Origin: UBA5359 sp002410925 [NCBI: bacterium UBP13_UBA5359]
GTDB lineage: Bacteria > UBP13 > UBA5359
Direction of reading: 5' to 3'
Length of the DNA stretch: 64,000 nucleotides
Assembly: GCA_002410925.1 (NCBI GenBank)
Contig: DHPR01000033.1
Location: forward strand, 435,904 to 499,903
Shown: one piece after another, positions 48,110-58,516 of the stretch
How positions within the stretch are numbered: position 1 is the first letter of the stretch
Layout: each line of letters opens with the position of its first letter
The notes under the pieces: generated by a model
Seen by the model: the letters and a program-made list of their open reading frames with translations, nothing else
Databases searched by the model: none
Told to the model about the DNA's origin: nothing
Program-made: the position numbers and the translations under genes

Positions 48110-49450
48110 TTAGATTCTTATAGAAACTTTTGCCGGCTTGAACTGTGTCAGCCAATCAGCATTGGCGGTAAACATCTTATCCACCATCTCTCTGATCTCA
48201 GCCAGGCTGAGCACAGCGGAGGTCAGCGGATCAAAATATATCGCCTGATAGATCATTTCTCTGTCTCCTGCCAGGCTTCCTTCTACCGCCAATTCTTCAC
48301 ATCTGGCGCTGATATTGTTCATCAAGGCCAGTTGCGGCGGCAATTTCCCAACATGTAAGGGATTCAGCCCCCGGCGTGAAGCCAGAACCGGAACCTCCAC
48401 GCAGCAGCCTTCAGGCAGATTGTCTATCAGGCCGAAATTACGTACGTTGCCGTTAAACTCATACAGGGTGCCATCGCCTATAACGGCATTGAAAATACTG
48501 GAAGCATACTCATGTCCTCTCTCCAAATCAATCGGCTTGTCCAGTTCTTCTTTGATATTATCCCGCCAGGTGTTAGCTGTTTCCATGTAATAATCTCGGA
48601 TATAAGCGTAAACCCCGGGGTTCCATCCCGTACCATGCGTGCAATATTTCTCTATCAGGTCGGGGCGTTTCCTGAACCAGGCATTGTATTCGGAGTTGTG
48701 CCCACTGGATTCGGTAACATAGTAGCCCAAATGAATGAACATTTCATTGCGAACCTGTTCTTCGTTATATATCTCAGTTTTTTTGACCGCCTCCCTGAGC
48801 AGAGGATAAGCATCCTGGCCGTTCCATTTGTAATCAAGATACCAGGCCTGATGATTTATACCGGCACAAAGATAGGTTACCTCTTCCATAGGTGCGCCTA
48901 TCCATTTGGCAAGCATTTCAGCCGTCCCCTGTACACTGTGGCAAAGCCCGCTGATAGTCAATTCCGGGAATTTATCCTGCATGGCCCGACAGAGCATGGC
49001 CATAGGATTGGTGTAATTAAGAAAGACGGCTTGCGGGCAATAGCGTTCTATATCTTTACAGATATCCAGCATCACCGGAATAGTGCGCAATGCTCTAAAA
49101 ATGCCGGCCGGCCCTCTGGTATCCCCTACGTTGATATCCACGCCATATTCTTTAGGAATCTCCACATCTTTACGGAAGACGTCCACTCCGCCCTGCAAAA
49201 TGGTGCAGATTACACCATCAGCTCCGGTAAGAGCTTCAACCCTGTCCATGGTTGCCTCCACTCGGGCGGAATAATTGCCGGCCGTCACTATCTTATCTAC
49301 CGCCGCCTTAATAAAAGAGAGCCGTTCGGCATCTATATCCATAAGGGTGATAACGGCATCAGAAAAAGCAGGATAGGTCAATATATCTTTGATCAGCCGT
49401 CTGGTAAATCCAAAGCTTCCTGCTCCTACAAAGGCTATTTTTTTCGGCAT
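48110..49450 (-). CDS. melA: Alpha-galactosidase, GH4 family (NAD+/Mn2+-dependent)
   Basis: The 446-residue protein has an N-terminal NAD-binding [12 protein letters not shown]. The GH4 landmarks [19 protein letters not shown] (metal-binding Cys-His) and [12 protein letters not shown] (catalytic region) are present. These are the MelA-type signatures, as opposed to 6-phospho-glucosidases. It hydrolyses alpha-galactosides (melibiose, raffinose) by an oxidation-elimination-reduction route. Divergent from an AraC regulator, which probably controls it. ATG at 49450. Confidence 0.9.
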   Translation of the reverse strand: MPKKIAFVGAGSFGFTRRLIKDILTYPAFSDAVITLMDIDAERLSFIKAAVDKIVTAGNYSARVEATMDRVEALTGADGVICTILQGGVDVFRKDVEIPKEYGVDINVGDTRGPAGIFRALRTIPVMLDICKDIERYCPQAVFLNYTNPMAMLCRAMQDKFPELTISGLCHSVQGTAEMLAKWIGAPMEEVTYLCAGINHQAWYLDYKWNGQDAYPLLREAVKKTEIYNEEQVRNEMFIHLGYYVTESSGHNSEYNAWFRKRPDLIEKYCTHGTGWNPGVYAYIRDYYMETANTWRDNIKEELDKPIDLERGHEYASSIFNAVIGDGTLYEFNGNVRNFGLIDNLPEGCCVEVPVLASRRGLNPLHVGKLPPQLALMNNISARCEELAVEGSLAGDREMIYQAIYFDPLTSAVLSLAEIREMVDKMFTANADWLTQFKPAKVSIRI

Positions 49451-49573
49451 GTCTATCTTCCTCTCTTAATTTGCCATTTTACGTGCAATTATTAATGTTC
49501 TGCCTGTATTATATCAGATTGCATATCTTTAAAATATTCCATTATGTTGGCTCTTTATGGTAAAATGTGACTT

Positions 49574-50455
49574 ATGCATACTATTAAAAGCGCCGGCAAC
49601 ACACCGGGTAAGAGTCGTATATACAGAAGCATTGATCTTCATTTTCTCTTTTGCGGTATGGAGGCATGTGCTCCATCGCACTCCTTTGGTCCTGCAGTCA
49701 GGGGTAATTATCTTATCCATCTGATCATAAGCGGCAAAGGAAGATTCCGCCTTGGTGATCAGACATGGGAACTCCACCAGGGAGAAGGCTTTTTAATATA
49801 TCCGGATGTCTTGACTTATTATGAGGCTGACGCTGCCGATCCCTGGACATATGCCTGGCTTGGCTTTGGCGGTATCATGGCAGCCGATTATCTGGCAGCT
49901 GCAGGATTGTCAAAAGAGCAGCCTATCGTTAATTTTGATACAAAGAGCCGAACACTTCAGCTTCTGCTGCAGATGCAGGGCGCCACGGCTATTAAACAGA
50001 GTGATATCCTCCATTTACAGGGTTTGCTCAATCTCTTCATTTCATCGTTAATGGATGAAGCGCCACAGGCACCCAGAGAGCAAAGTGGAAAAGGCAAAGA
50101 ACGCCTTTACGTGGATTGGGCTAGAAACTTTATTGAGGCCAACTACTATAAGCGCTTGAGAATCGCCGATATTGCCGCTCAGGCCGGGCTGAACCGCAGT
50201 TATTTCTGTCGTATCTTCAAGGAGGACACGGGGCTCCCCCCTATGTCATACCTGCTGAGCGTACGCATGCGCAGAGCCGCCAATCTGCTCAAAAACACTG
50301 AATTAACTGTGAACGAAGTAGCTGTATCGGTAGGATATGGCGATCAATTGGTCTTCTCCAAGGCCTTTCGTAAGTTTTACGGCTGCTCCCCTCTGGCTTA
50401 CCGAGCCGGCCCTTTCAGGATTAACACCCAGGACAGCTGCTGCTACTCGGATTGA
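49574..50455 (+). CDS. AraC-family regulator, probable activator of melA
   Basis: The 293-residue protein has an N-terminal cupin-like sugar-binding domain (LIHLIISGKGRFRLGDQTWELHQGEGFLIYPDVLTYY) and a C-terminal double HTH (LRIADIAAQAGLNRSYFCRIFKEDTGLPPMSYLLSVRM; LTVNEVAVSVGYGDQLVFSKAFRKFYG). It faces melA across a 123-bp gap. The ATG at 49574 has no clear ribosome binding site and a -10-like TAAAAT lies only ~9 bases upstream, so a leaderless start or a later start is possible. Convergent overlap of 13 bp with holA. Confidence 0.92.
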   Translation: MHTIKSAGNTPGKSRIYRSIDLHFLFCGMEACAPSHSFGPAVRGNYLIHLIISGKGRFRLGDQTWELHQGEGFLIYPDVLTYYEADAADPWTYAWLGFGGIMAADYLAAAGLSKEQPIVNFDTKSRTLQLLLQMQGATAIKQSDILHLQGLLNLFISSLMDEAPQAPREQSGKGKERLYVDWARNFIEANYYKRLRIADIAAQAGLNRSYFCRIFKEDTGLPPMSYLLSVRMRRAANLLKNTELTVNEVAVSVGYGDQLVFSKAFRKFYGCSPLAYRAGPFRINTQDSCCYSD

Positions 50456-51531
50456 AGGCTTACCAGAAGAAGTTCGACAGAAGAACGCTCATCGATAACG
50501 GTGCCGGATTTCAGATCTCTATCCAGTTGATGAAGCTTTACCAGCGCCTGTGCAGCTCGTTGCAAGCCGTAGTGTGCGGCCTGCAAAGTTATTTTGCGCT
50601 GGACAAAGGGATGCTGCGCGGCCAGCGATATTTTTTTATCCTCGGGCAAAAACCTGCCCTTCTCTTCTCCTTTCAAGGCTGCTCCCTGCAACAGAAAGCG
50701 AAAATGCCTGGCCAACATGGTAACGATATAGATAGCCTTGCCGCTATCCGGTATGGTCAGCATCTCCCATAGGCGTGAAAAGATCTTCAATGCCTGCGCT
50801 CGTTTTCCTTGTCCCAGGCCATCTATCATCTCAAAGATATCGGCTTCAGCGTTATAACAGCCGATAGCAACGATATCCGCTGGTTTTATCTCCTCTTTTG
50901 CACCGACATAGGCTATTGCTTTGTCGGCTTCGGAGAAGAGCAGCCCGGCGCTACCTCCGGCCATATCAATAAGCATTTGAGCAGCAGACCGGCTGAAACG
51001 CTTGTCGGCACGTCGTCCGCGTTCACCTATCAGCCGCAGCAGGCGCTCTGTTTCCTGTGCATCATGACCGTATTTCTTGCCGCTGGCAAAGGTAAGATTA
51101 ATGTAAACTCCCCTCTCTTCCACCAGGCGAGCCAGAGCTGCCCTGAGCGCAGGGGTACGTCCGCCTTGTTCCTCTTCCCTATCATAAGTGAAGAGGATGA
51201 CTATAACGGTGGCCGGATCGGGGCACTCTAAATATTGCTTCAGAAGCTTGATATCGGCATCACTGACAGCTTGCGGTGAGCGCAACAACAGTACCTGTCC
51301 CCCGCCAAAGAGTGACAGCGTAGAGGCTTCGTCCAAAGCATCGGCCAGCCCGGACACGCTCAGATCCAAGCTTTTTATATCCTTGAGCCCCGCATCCGAG
51401 CTGATGACACGGGATGCAATCATGCGCAACAATCCCTCATAAGGAAAATCTCCGGGGCCGGCCAACAAATATATGGGCATTACTGCCTCCCTTTTAAGAA
51501 AGGCAACCGCATTATAAGCATCAATCTTCAT
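50443..51531 (-). CDS. holA: DNA polymerase III delta subunit
   Basis: The 362-residue protein is a clamp-loader subunit: an N-terminal AAA+-like part with MPIYLLAGPGDFPYEGLLRMI, LDEASTLSLFGGGQVLLLRSP, ARLVEERGVYINLTFASGKKYG, then a C-terminal collar with ARHFRFLLQGAALK and AAHYGLQRAAQALVKLHQLDRDLKSG. It opens the beta clamp. The lid segment is preceded by ~18 extra residues (KIDAYNAVAFLKREAV), common in the family. ATG at 51531 overlaps the DUF3006 gene by 11 bp. Confidence 0.9.
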   Translation of the reverse strand: MKIDAYNAVAFLKREAVMPIYLLAGPGDFPYEGLLRMIASRVISSDAGLKDIKSLDLSVSGLADALDEASTLSLFGGGQVLLLRSPQAVSDADIKLLKQYLECPDPATVIVILFTYDREEEQGGRTPALRAALARLVEERGVYINLTFASGKKYGHDAQETERLLRLIGERGRRADKRFSRSAAQMLIDMAGGSAGLLFSEADKAIAYVGAKEEIKPADIVAIGCYNAEADIFEMIDGLGQGKRAQALKIFSRLWEMLTIPDSGKAIYIVTMLARHFRFLLQGAALKGEEKGRFLPEDKKISLAAQHPFVQRKITLQAAHYGLQRAAQALVKLHQLDRDLKSGTVIDERSSVELLLVSLQSE

Positions 51532-51748
51532 TTGATGCTCCCAACTCCTTGAGAAGCTCCTGCACATCCTTCTTCCGCCTGTATCCGGTAACTTTATCCA
51601 GCCTTAAAAGGCAATAAACGGCATCCCCTTCCTCTGCCTCGGGCAGAAGAGTGCAAGCCATCGTTATTTCCGCACCTTTATTGGTGATGAGGATGACTTT
51701 ATCGCTTTCAATACGATCTACTATGGCGATGATGCTCTTCCCTTTCAT
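51521..51748 (-). CDS. DUF3006 family protein
   Basis: The 75-residue beta-strand-rich protein MKGKSIIAIVDRIESDKVILI... with LLPEAEEGDAVYCLL matches the DUF3006 pattern. Proteins of this family are often encoded next to the competence/hydrolase gene comEC or a metallo-beta-lactamase partner. Function unknown. Overlaps comEC by 4 bp and holA by 11 bp. Confidence 0.8.
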   Translation of the reverse strand: MKGKSIIAIVDRIESDKVILITNKGAEITMACTLLPEAEEGDAVYCLLRLDKVTGYRRKKDVQELLKELGASNED

Positions 51749-54018
51749 CGTTTCCGCTCACCCCTTATCTTCAATCTCCGGCCATCTGTATCTACAATTA
51801 TACTGCCATGTTGGTCTGTACGATAAACCTCGACGCCCGCTTGCTGTAATCGCTGCAGAACCCCTCTGTCGGGATGCCCATAATCATTATCGCGACCTAC
51901 GGAGATAATGGCTGCCATCGGCCTGACTGCTTTTAGAAATGATGTGCTACATGATATTCTACTACCGTGATGAGGCACTTTCAATACCCGAGCATCAAGC
52001 CGGCATCCGAACAGGGCTTCTTCTCCGGCCCGTTCGATATCACCGGTAAAGAGAAAAGAGGCTTTGCCGTAATCCAGGCGGCAAACTACTGAGCTATTGT
52101 TAAGATTAAAATCCTTGCCTTGTAAGAGCTCCTTATCAGGGCTAAGTATCGTTATGACGGCTCCTCCTCCGGATATGACCAGTCCTCGTTTCGCCTGTCT
52201 AAACGGAATACGCCTTTTCTTTATCTCCAGAAGAAAGCTTTTGTAAGCCGATGAACTATGCGGCCGGCAGCTATCAAGAACCTCATCGATCTTTATTCCA
52301 TTAACAACGGAGAGCAGCCCGCCCAGATGATCGTAATGCGGATGTGTCAGAATAACGGCTCTGAGCCGGCCGATGCCCATGCTTCTGAGCCGTGTTGCCA
52401 GTGGTGCCTGCCCGCCGTCAATAAGAACCTTTTCACCGTTTGGCAAGCGAATCAACACCGCGTCACCCTGTCCTACATCGAGAAAGGTTATCTGCAGACG
52501 ACTGTCAAACCTGTCAGCATAGTATCCGGTCACAACTGTGGCTACAATAATCAGCAGCGCATATATGATCACCTTGTTCCTCTTACGATTCTTCCTCATA
52601 TCAGAACCGTAGCGAGCCAGGGCAGCCAGGCAGAGATAATAGCATCCTATTATCCAGAGCGACGGTGAAGCTATAGTCAAGGACATAAGTGGCACCTTGT
52701 CCAGCAACCGTATCAAGGCAGCCACCAACACCAGCAATCCCTGATTGACCAGGTTCACTCCCTGCGCCGGTGACAAACTGATCAGACCCAACAGATCCGC
52801 CGCCAGCCCCAGGGGAACTGCAGGCGAGATAAGTGGAACCACCAGCAGATTTGCCAGAGATGAAAGTGGTGATATTGTTCCAAAATGCCTGGCAATAATG
52901 GGTATTACGGCCAATTGCGCCCCAACAGAGGCTGCCAGCGCCAAAGCCATCCAACGAGGCATAAAATCGAGACAGCGCTCCAGAACAGGGGTCAGAGTTA
53001 TCAAACCCAGAACGGCAGAGAAGGAGAGCTGAAAGCCCGGCTCGTAAAGAGACCAGGGGTTATAGAGCAAAATCAACAATGCCGCTCCGGCCAGGCTGTT
53101 CAGATTATTACCGCGACGTTCAAAAATTATTCCTGCCAGACCAATCAGCGCCATAACGGCAGCCCGAGTTATTGATGGCTGTCCGCCTACTATTGTAGTA
53201 TAAAGCAAAACAACGAGCGCCGCACCAGCAGCGGCAGTGCGTGTGGAGAACCTCAGCCATTTAAAACCGGCAATGACAGAGCCCAGAATAAATGCCACAT
53301 GAAGACCTGATACTACCAATGTATGGATTGTTCCTGTTCTACGAAAAGCATCTGACAGCTCTCTATCTATGGCTGAAGCATCCCCCAGCACCAGGGCGTT
53401 CATCAGAGCTGCCTGCTCTTGGCCCAGCGTACGCTTGTTAATATCCAGAAGATGCTGCCTTAGCCGGTACAATCCTCTGCTCCGGGCGCTGGAAGCGGCC
53501 TGCCCGATAATCTCCATATGATTGCCCAGTAAAAGATAACGGCCACGACCAGAGGAAACCAGACGTCCATTCACTCGCAGCAGATCGTTCCAGGCAGGCA
53601 ATTCAGCTTCCCTGATTATCAAACGCAATGGAGCCTCCCAGACTTTCTCCCTGCCCTCATGCCAAAGTCTCAGCGCTCGGCCGGTGATATAGAGCTTTTC
53701 TTCCCTCTTTACCGGATTTTCCGTTACTTTAAAGAGAAGCTCAACCTCTCCATTCTGACCTGGCGGAGTAACTGCTCGGCCATGGCTCTCCGAGCGTGCA
53801 GCACCTATGGCAATAAAAAGCAATATTATGAAAAGCATGGGTAACCGATTGTTATTGAAAAGAGAAGCGATTTCTCCTTTGCCGCCCCATAGATAGATAA
53901 CCGCACCTGATAAGGCTAACAAAGCGATCGATATCCAGGCAGCAGCCGTCAAAGGCAAATAAGGCTGAATTATTATGCCTGAAGCAAAGGATACAGCCGG
54001 CCATAACAGGGGATTCAT
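51745..54018 (-). CDS. comEC: ComEC/Rec2 DNA-uptake channel
   Basis: The 757-residue protein has an N-terminal membrane part and an OB-like domain (DUF4131) up to ~residue 190. The central competence domain of ~10 membrane segments contains the SGLHVAFILG motif. The C-terminal metallo-beta-lactamase domain has FLDVGQGDAVLIRLPNGEKVLIDGG, THPHYDHLGGL and KVPHHGS. It takes single-stranded DNA across the membrane. It immediately follows comEA (7 bp). Confidence 0.95.
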   Translation of the reverse strand: MNPLLWPAVSFASGIIIQPYLPLTAAAWISIALLALSGAVIYLWGGKGEIASLFNNNRLPMLFIILLFIAIGAARSESHGRAVTPPGQNGEVELLFKVTENPVKREEKLYITGRALRLWHEGREKVWEAPLRLIIREAELPAWNDLLRVNGRLVSSGRGRYLLLGNHMEIIGQAASSARSRGLYRLRQHLLDINKRTLGQEQAALMNALVLGDASAIDRELSDAFRRTGTIHTLVVSGLHVAFILGSVIAGFKWLRFSTRTAAAGAALVVLLYTTIVGGQPSITRAAVMALIGLAGIIFERRGNNLNSLAGAALLILLYNPWSLYEPGFQLSFSAVLGLITLTPVLERCLDFMPRWMALALAASVGAQLAVIPIIARHFGTISPLSSLANLLVVPLISPAVPLGLAADLLGLISLSPAQGVNLVNQGLLVLVAALIRLLDKVPLMSLTIASPSLWIIGCYYLCLAALARYGSDMRKNRKRNKVIIYALLIIVATVVTGYYADRFDSRLQITFLDVGQGDAVLIRLPNGEKVLIDGGQAPLATRLRSMGIGRLRAVILTHPHYDHLGGLLSVVNGIKIDEVLDSCRPHSSSAYKSFLLEIKKRRIPFRQAKRGLVISGGGAVITILSPDKELLQGKDFNLNNSSVVCRLDYGKASFLFTGDIERAGEEALFGCRLDARVLKVPHHGSRISCSTSFLKAVRPMAAIISVGRDNDYGHPDRGVLQRLQQAGVEVYRTDQHGSIIVDTDGRRLKIRGERKR

Positions 54019-54025
54019 AAGAGCC

Positions 54026-54625
54026 TCAATTTATGCAAACGTGATCTTTAAGCTTATCGTATTTCTTACGGCCTATGCCGGGGATCTTCATCAGGTCATC
54101 GGTGTGGCGAAAGGAGCCGTTTTTATCTCTATATTCTATAATTTTCCTGGCTGTAGCCGGCCCTACTCCCGGCAGGGTATCGAGCTCTCCTTCATCGGCA
54201 GTGTTCAAATTGACCGACCCATTTGATAATGCCCTCTTCCCGGTGGATTGAGCGGAAGCGGCGCTTCCGCTGACTGGAATCTCTATCTTCTGTCCATCAT
54301 GCACCGGCGCAGCCATATTCAAGGCTGAAGTGTCTGCCCAACCGATAGCTCCCCCGGCCGCCTCAACAGCCTGATAAACCCGAGCACCTGAAGATAGACG
54401 ATAAACTCCCGGCCGCAGCACGGCGCCGCAAACATGTACCAGGCAGATAGTATTATCCTGCTCCGCGGTAATTTTATCAGTATTTGATACCGCAGAGGAT
54501 GTCGCTTCCAGCGACAGAGCTTCACCGCTGCGCCTAATCAGCGTTCGGTGTCCGATGACAGCCAGAAACACCACTGCCACCACCACAAGCGCTACCTGTT
54601 GTTGTCTGCTAAGATTACTTAACAA
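54026..54625 (-). CDS. comEA: ComEA competence DNA-binding protein
   Basis: The 199-residue protein has one N-terminal membrane anchor (VALVVVAVVFLAVIG), a SLBB-like domain (VHVCGAVLRPGVYRLSSGARVYQAVEAAGG), a linker, and a C-terminal double helix-hairpin-helix (VNLNTADEGELDTLPGVGPATARKIIEYRDKNGSF; IPGIGRKKYDKLKD), the DNA-binding part. The start is uncertain. A TTG at 54625 has GGGGG six bases upstream; another TTG at 54646 gives a longer form. Partner of ComEC. Confidence 0.92.
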   Translation of the reverse strand: MLSNLSRQQQVALVVVAVVFLAVIGHRTLIRRSGEALSLEATSSAVSNTDKITAEQDNTICLVHVCGAVLRPGVYRLSSGARVYQAVEAAGGAIGWADTSALNMAAPVHDGQKIEIPVSGSAASAQSTGKRALSNGSVNLNTADEGELDTLPGVGPATARKIIEYRDKNGSFRHTDDLMKIPGIGRKKYDKLKDHVCIN

Positions 54626-54699
54626 AAGATACCCCCAAGCCAGCAAGCAAGCTCTTATTAAGTATCATAAACAGGCTTCAATGCTTTCTCTCTTCCAAA

Positions 54700-57180
54700 T
54701 CAGGAAGCTACTATATTAATCAGCCTGCCGGGAACTACAACTACTTTTCGCACTGTCAATCCACTTAAGAACCTGGCCGTTTTCTCTGACGACAGCGCTG
54801 CTTCCTTAAGTGCTTCTTCGCTGATATCGCTCTCCACCGTCAGCCTGTCACGCACCTTGCCGTTTACCTGGACAACAATGGTCATCTCTTCACGATATAG
54901 ATACTCTTTACACCACGTCGGCCAGGGCTGAAGATATGCCATAGTCTCATGCCCCAGCTTTTGCCAGAGCTCTTCAGAAATATGCGGCGTGAAGGGTACA
55001 AGCAGCGTCACTACGGTTTCCAGGCCATTACGATATTCGGCCGCATAATCTGCTGAATACAGACCGCTTTCCAGATACGGCATCTTGTCAGCCATCACAT
55101 TTACCAGCTCCATAATCGCGCTGATGGCAGTGTTGAAATGCAGTCTGATCTCGATATCTTCACTGACACGCTTTATGGTACTATGGATATGCCGTCGTAG
55201 CTTGCTGAGATCAGCCGCATCATTACCGGCGGCAGCCCCCTGATAGCGGTTGAACACATCCAATGCACTGTTGACCAATCGCCACACGCGACCGAGGAAA
55301 CGGAAGGATCCTTCCACGCCACGGTCACTCCACTCCAGGTCACGTTCCGGCGGTGAAGCAAACAAGATAAAGAGGCGTGCGGTATCAGCACCATAGCGCT
55401 CTATAATCTCATGGGGATCCACTACATTGCCCTTGGATTTAGACATTTTAGAACCATCCTTGATAACCATGCCCTGAGTAAGCAGATTGGCAAAGGGTTC
55501 CGGTACGCTCGTCAATCCCATATCGCGTATAGCCTTGGTGAAGAAACGGGCATAGAGCAGATGCATAACTGCATGCTCAATACCTCCGATGTACTGATCG
55601 ACAGGCAACCAGTGGTCAGCACAATCGCGGCCGAAGGGGCTTCTATCATTATGCGGATCTACATACCGCAAAAAATACCAGGAAGAATCGATAAACGTAT
55701 CCATGGTATCGGTTTCTCTGTAGGCCGGGCCGCCGCAAACAGGGCAATCCACATCAATAAATTCACGCGCTTCGGCTAATGGTGATTGTCCGCCCGGAGA
55801 AAAAGCCACATTTTCCGGCAGTATCACCGGCAGGCTCTCCTCTGGCACTGCCTCCCAGCCGCATTTCTCGCAATATACCATGGGAATAGGTGCTCCCCAA
55901 TAACGCTGGCGTGATATCAGCCAATCACGCAGCCGGTAATTGACAGTACGTTCGCCAAACCCCTGTGCGGCGATGTAATCGATGATATCGGACATGGCCT
56001 CTCGGTTATTACGTCCGTTAAAGCGTCCGGAATTCACCATAATGCCGTCATCCACATAGGCCTGGGCCATTTTTTCACCCCGGGCTTCATCCTGACCGGC
56101 AATGACGCGATACACCGCTAAACCATATTGCTGAGCAAATTCAAAGTCTCTCTGATCGTGTGCCGGCACAGCCATAACGGCTCCGGTGCCATATTCCATC
56201 AATACATAATTAGCCACCCATATGGGAATCTTGTTACCATCGAGCGGATTTATCGCGTATGCACCGGTAAAAACGCCTTCCTTCTCAGCAGTATCACTGC
56301 GTTGAGCAGTGGTCCGATGATGCATGCGCTCAACAAATGCCCTGACTTCTTCTTCCTGAGAGGTGCCTATGGAAAGCTCCTTTGCCAGCGAATTTTCAGC
56401 TGCCAGGGCCAGATAGGTTACACCGTAGACGGTATCCGGACGAGTAGTGAATACGGGCAGCATTTGACCATCCGGTAAACGAAAATCTATACGTGCCCCC
56501 TCACTGCGTCCTATCCAGTTGGACTGCATAATACGAACGCGCTCCGGCCACCCCTCCAGCATATCCAGATCATTCAAAAGTTCTTCTGCATAAGCGGTAA
56601 TCTTCAAATACCATTGCTCCAGTTCCTTCTGAATCACGGGAGTTCCACAGCGCCAGCACTCACCATTTACTACCTGCTCATTAGCCAGCACAGTGGCGCA
56701 AGCTTCGCACCAATTAACCTGACCCGAAGATCGGTAAACCAGATCCTTTTCCCAGAGCTTGGTAAAAAACCACTGTGTCCATTTGTAGTAATTCGGCAGA
56801 CAGGTTGTCACTTCGCGATGCCAATCATAGCTATAGCCTAATGCTTTGAGCTGCTTGCGCATATTGGCTATGTTGCTTAGAGTCCATTCGGCCGGATGCA
56901 CACCGCGCTGGATGGCAGCATTCTCCGCCGGTAATCCAAAGGCATCCCAACCCATAGGATGAAGCACGTTGTACCCACGCATATGACGATAACGGGCCAT
57001 CACATCACCGATGGAATAATTGCGGACATGCCCCATATGTATACGCCCGGAGGGATATGGAAACATTTCCAACAGATAGTATTTCGGCCGCTCAGGTTGC
57101 AACTCAACCTTGAAGGTATTCTCTTCCTCCCAGCGGCGCTGCCATTTCTCTTCAATAGCCTGAAAATCGTATTTTTTCAT
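54700..57180 (-). CDS. leuS: Leucyl-tRNA synthetase
   Basis: The 826-residue class I synthetase has the HIGH-type motif SGRIHMGHVRNYS (residues ~43-55), a CP1 editing domain with PVFTTRPDTVYGVTYL, the zinc ligands CEKCGWE and CPVCGG, the KMSKS loop DGSKMSKSKGN, and a C-terminal anticodon-binding part. ATG at 57180 with GAGAAAG. No T-box leader was seen. A hairpin terminator separates it from tRNA-Ala upstream. Confidence 0.97.
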   Translation of the reverse strand: MKKYDFQAIEEKWQRRWEEENTFKVELQPERPKYYLLEMFPYPSGRIHMGHVRNYSIGDVMARYRHMRGYNVLHPMGWDAFGLPAENAAIQRGVHPAEWTLSNIANMRKQLKALGYSYDWHREVTTCLPNYYKWTQWFFTKLWEKDLVYRSSGQVNWCEACATVLANEQVVNGECWRCGTPVIQKELEQWYLKITAYAEELLNDLDMLEGWPERVRIMQSNWIGRSEGARIDFRLPDGQMLPVFTTRPDTVYGVTYLALAAENSLAKELSIGTSQEEEVRAFVERMHHRTTAQRSDTAEKEGVFTGAYAINPLDGNKIPIWVANYVLMEYGTGAVMAVPAHDQRDFEFAQQYGLAVYRVIAGQDEARGEKMAQAYVDDGIMVNSGRFNGRNNREAMSDIIDYIAAQGFGERTVNYRLRDWLISRQRYWGAPIPMVYCEKCGWEAVPEESLPVILPENVAFSPGGQSPLAEAREFIDVDCPVCGGPAYRETDTMDTFIDSSWYFLRYVDPHNDRSPFGRDCADHWLPVDQYIGGIEHAVMHLLYARFFTKAIRDMGLTSVPEPFANLLTQGMVIKDGSKMSKSKGNVVDPHEIIERYGADTARLFILFASPPERDLEWSDRGVEGSFRFLGRVWRLVNSALDVFNRYQGAAAGNDAADLSKLRRHIHSTIKRVSEDIEIRLHFNTAISAIMELVNVMADKMPYLESGLYSADYAAEYRNGLETVVTLLVPFTPHISEELWQKLGHETMAYLQPWPTWCKEYLYREEMTIVVQVNGKVRDRLTVESDISEEALKEAALSSEKTARFLSGLTVRKVVVVPGRLINIVAS

Positions 57181-57224
57181 GACTTTCTCCTGCGAGTAAT
57201 GTTTATCAGACTCAATCGATACTT

Positions 57225-57254
57225 ACAAAAATAACTCAGGGAACCTGAGTTATT
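57225..57254 (-). terminator. Terminator between tRNA-Ala and leuS
   Basis: A perfect 11-bp stem (AATAACTCAGG/CCTGAGTTATT) with a 3-nt loop is followed on the minus strand by TTTTTG. It lies 46 bp before leuS. Confidence 0.75.
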
Positions 57255-57381
57255 TTAATCGCTTATTAAATGACTATCTTTGCTTCTTGGACCGGCTTCA
57301 TCCCGTCTTCAATATTGTCGTCTATAATTATATTCAAACTCTTCAACCTGTTCAATTCCTGCTTCACTTTGAAGCGAAGAA

Positions 57382-57457
57382 TGGTGGAGCTGAGGGGATT
57401 CGAACCCCTGGCCTCTTCCATGCCGAGGAAGCGCGCTCCCAGCTGCGCCACAGCCCC
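57382..57457 (-). tRNA. tRNA-Ala (anticodon GGC)
   Basis: A 76-nt cloverleaf: acceptor GGGGCTG/CAGCTCC with the G3-U70 pair that identifies alanine tRNAs, anticodon loop TCGGCAT (GGC), T-loop TTCGAAT, encoded CCA. Confidence 0.97.
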
Positions 57458-57517
57458 ACGTGAATATCTAGTATTATATCAGGCAGACCGGATTTGTCAA
57501 TATAAATGGAGCAACCA

Positions 57518-58501
57518 TTAGGGCTTCTCCAGAGCGTTCAGATTAAATACCGGCACATCGTCCGGATCTATCTTATCGGCTATCAACAGAGGAGATGTCC
57601 GGTCTTCCTCCCTATTTATCCAGGAGATGATACATTGTAACGGCTGAGCAAGTCTTTCTCCTTGAAAGGTAAGCGGTGTAATCAAGGCTACTCTCTTCAT
57701 ATCGCCTGGCCTGATGGTAAATTCACCGCTAGCCTGACTGCTGCTCCTGCTGGAAGGCTGTTCAGGGTTATCTGCCTCCGGAACATCAGCCGGCATATCC
57801 ATAGGCGGGCGCGATGCTTTTGTATCGCCCGGGCCTGCAGCATTCTCTCTGCCTTCCCGGCCTGGCTGCGCCGGTGTGGCTGGCAACGGCTCTCTATCCG
57901 CAGCCAACTGAGAAGTCTGTCCCAGTTCGATGGATATCCGGGCTGACTTGATAGTATAATCTGAAACATTCCTTACCCAGATTACCGGCTGCCACATTAC
58001 CGGCAGAGCTACCTTGACATCTGCCTCTTCAGGCATTTTGGGAATAATACGATTCATTCCTACAGCAATCACATCCAATGGCACTGCTGTAGGGAAATAA
58101 TCAATACCCTTACTATTTGTCGGAAGAACCAATCGCATATTGGGCCTGTAATAACCCGAATCTATAAGCGCATCGTAGATAGCATCATTAAGCTCATTGC
58201 TTCTACCGGATAACAGAGATTTCAATCTATCGCGAGCTGGCGCATCATTCTTCTTGTCCATATCATTGATAGCAACTTTAAAACGAGCAATCTCCAATTT
58301 GAGATTTCCAGGGTAATTTCTCAAGCCATAATCCACCCAGGCCATGGCGTTAGCATAATCTTTATCCAGCAGATAGCTGTTAACATAATCAAGACACTCC
58401 TCCGGGCTGCTCTCGGCTGCCATAGCCGGAAAAGCACAAAGGAGCAATACCATTAAAAATATAGCAAAGCGCAAAAGAACCACACCCTTTCTAAGCGACA
58501 A
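57518..58501 (-). CDS. Secreted protein of unknown function
   Basis: The protein has 327 residues with a signal peptide (LRFAIFLMVLLLCAFPAMA, then AESS). Residues ~30-110 look like TPR-type helices (CLDYVNSYLLDKDYANAMAWVDYGLRNYPGNLKLEIARFK). A Pro/Glu-rich linker precedes a C-terminal beta-rich segment. Exported, function unknown. Confidence 0.75.
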   Translation of the reverse strand: MSLRKGVVLLRFAIFLMVLLLCAFPAMAAESSPEECLDYVNSYLLDKDYANAMAWVDYGLRNYPGNLKLEIARFKVAINDMDKKNDAPARDRLKSLLSGRSNELNDAIYDALIDSGYYRPNMRLVLPTNSKGIDYFPTAVPLDVIAVGMNRIIPKMPEEADVKVALPVMWQPVIWVRNVSDYTIKSARISIELGQTSQLAADREPLPATPAQPGREGRENAAGPGDTKASRPPMDMPADVPEADNPEQPSSRSSSQASGEFTIRPGDMKRVALITPLTFQGERLAQPLQCIISWINREEDRTSPLLIADKIDPDDVPVFNLNALEKP

Positions 58502-58516
58502 ATGAGCATCTTACGC

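Noticed and set aside
57181-57381. T-box leader for leuS
   Set aside because: The region holds a terminator-like hairpin, but the conserved T-box bulge sequence (AGGGTGGNACCGCG type) is not present on the minus strand. The hairpin is better read as the terminator after tRNA-Ala.
57707-57969. Minus-strand and plus-strand small open frames inside the secreted protein gene at 57518-58501
   Set aside because: They are shadows in other phases of the signal-peptide protein, with no ribosome binding sites.
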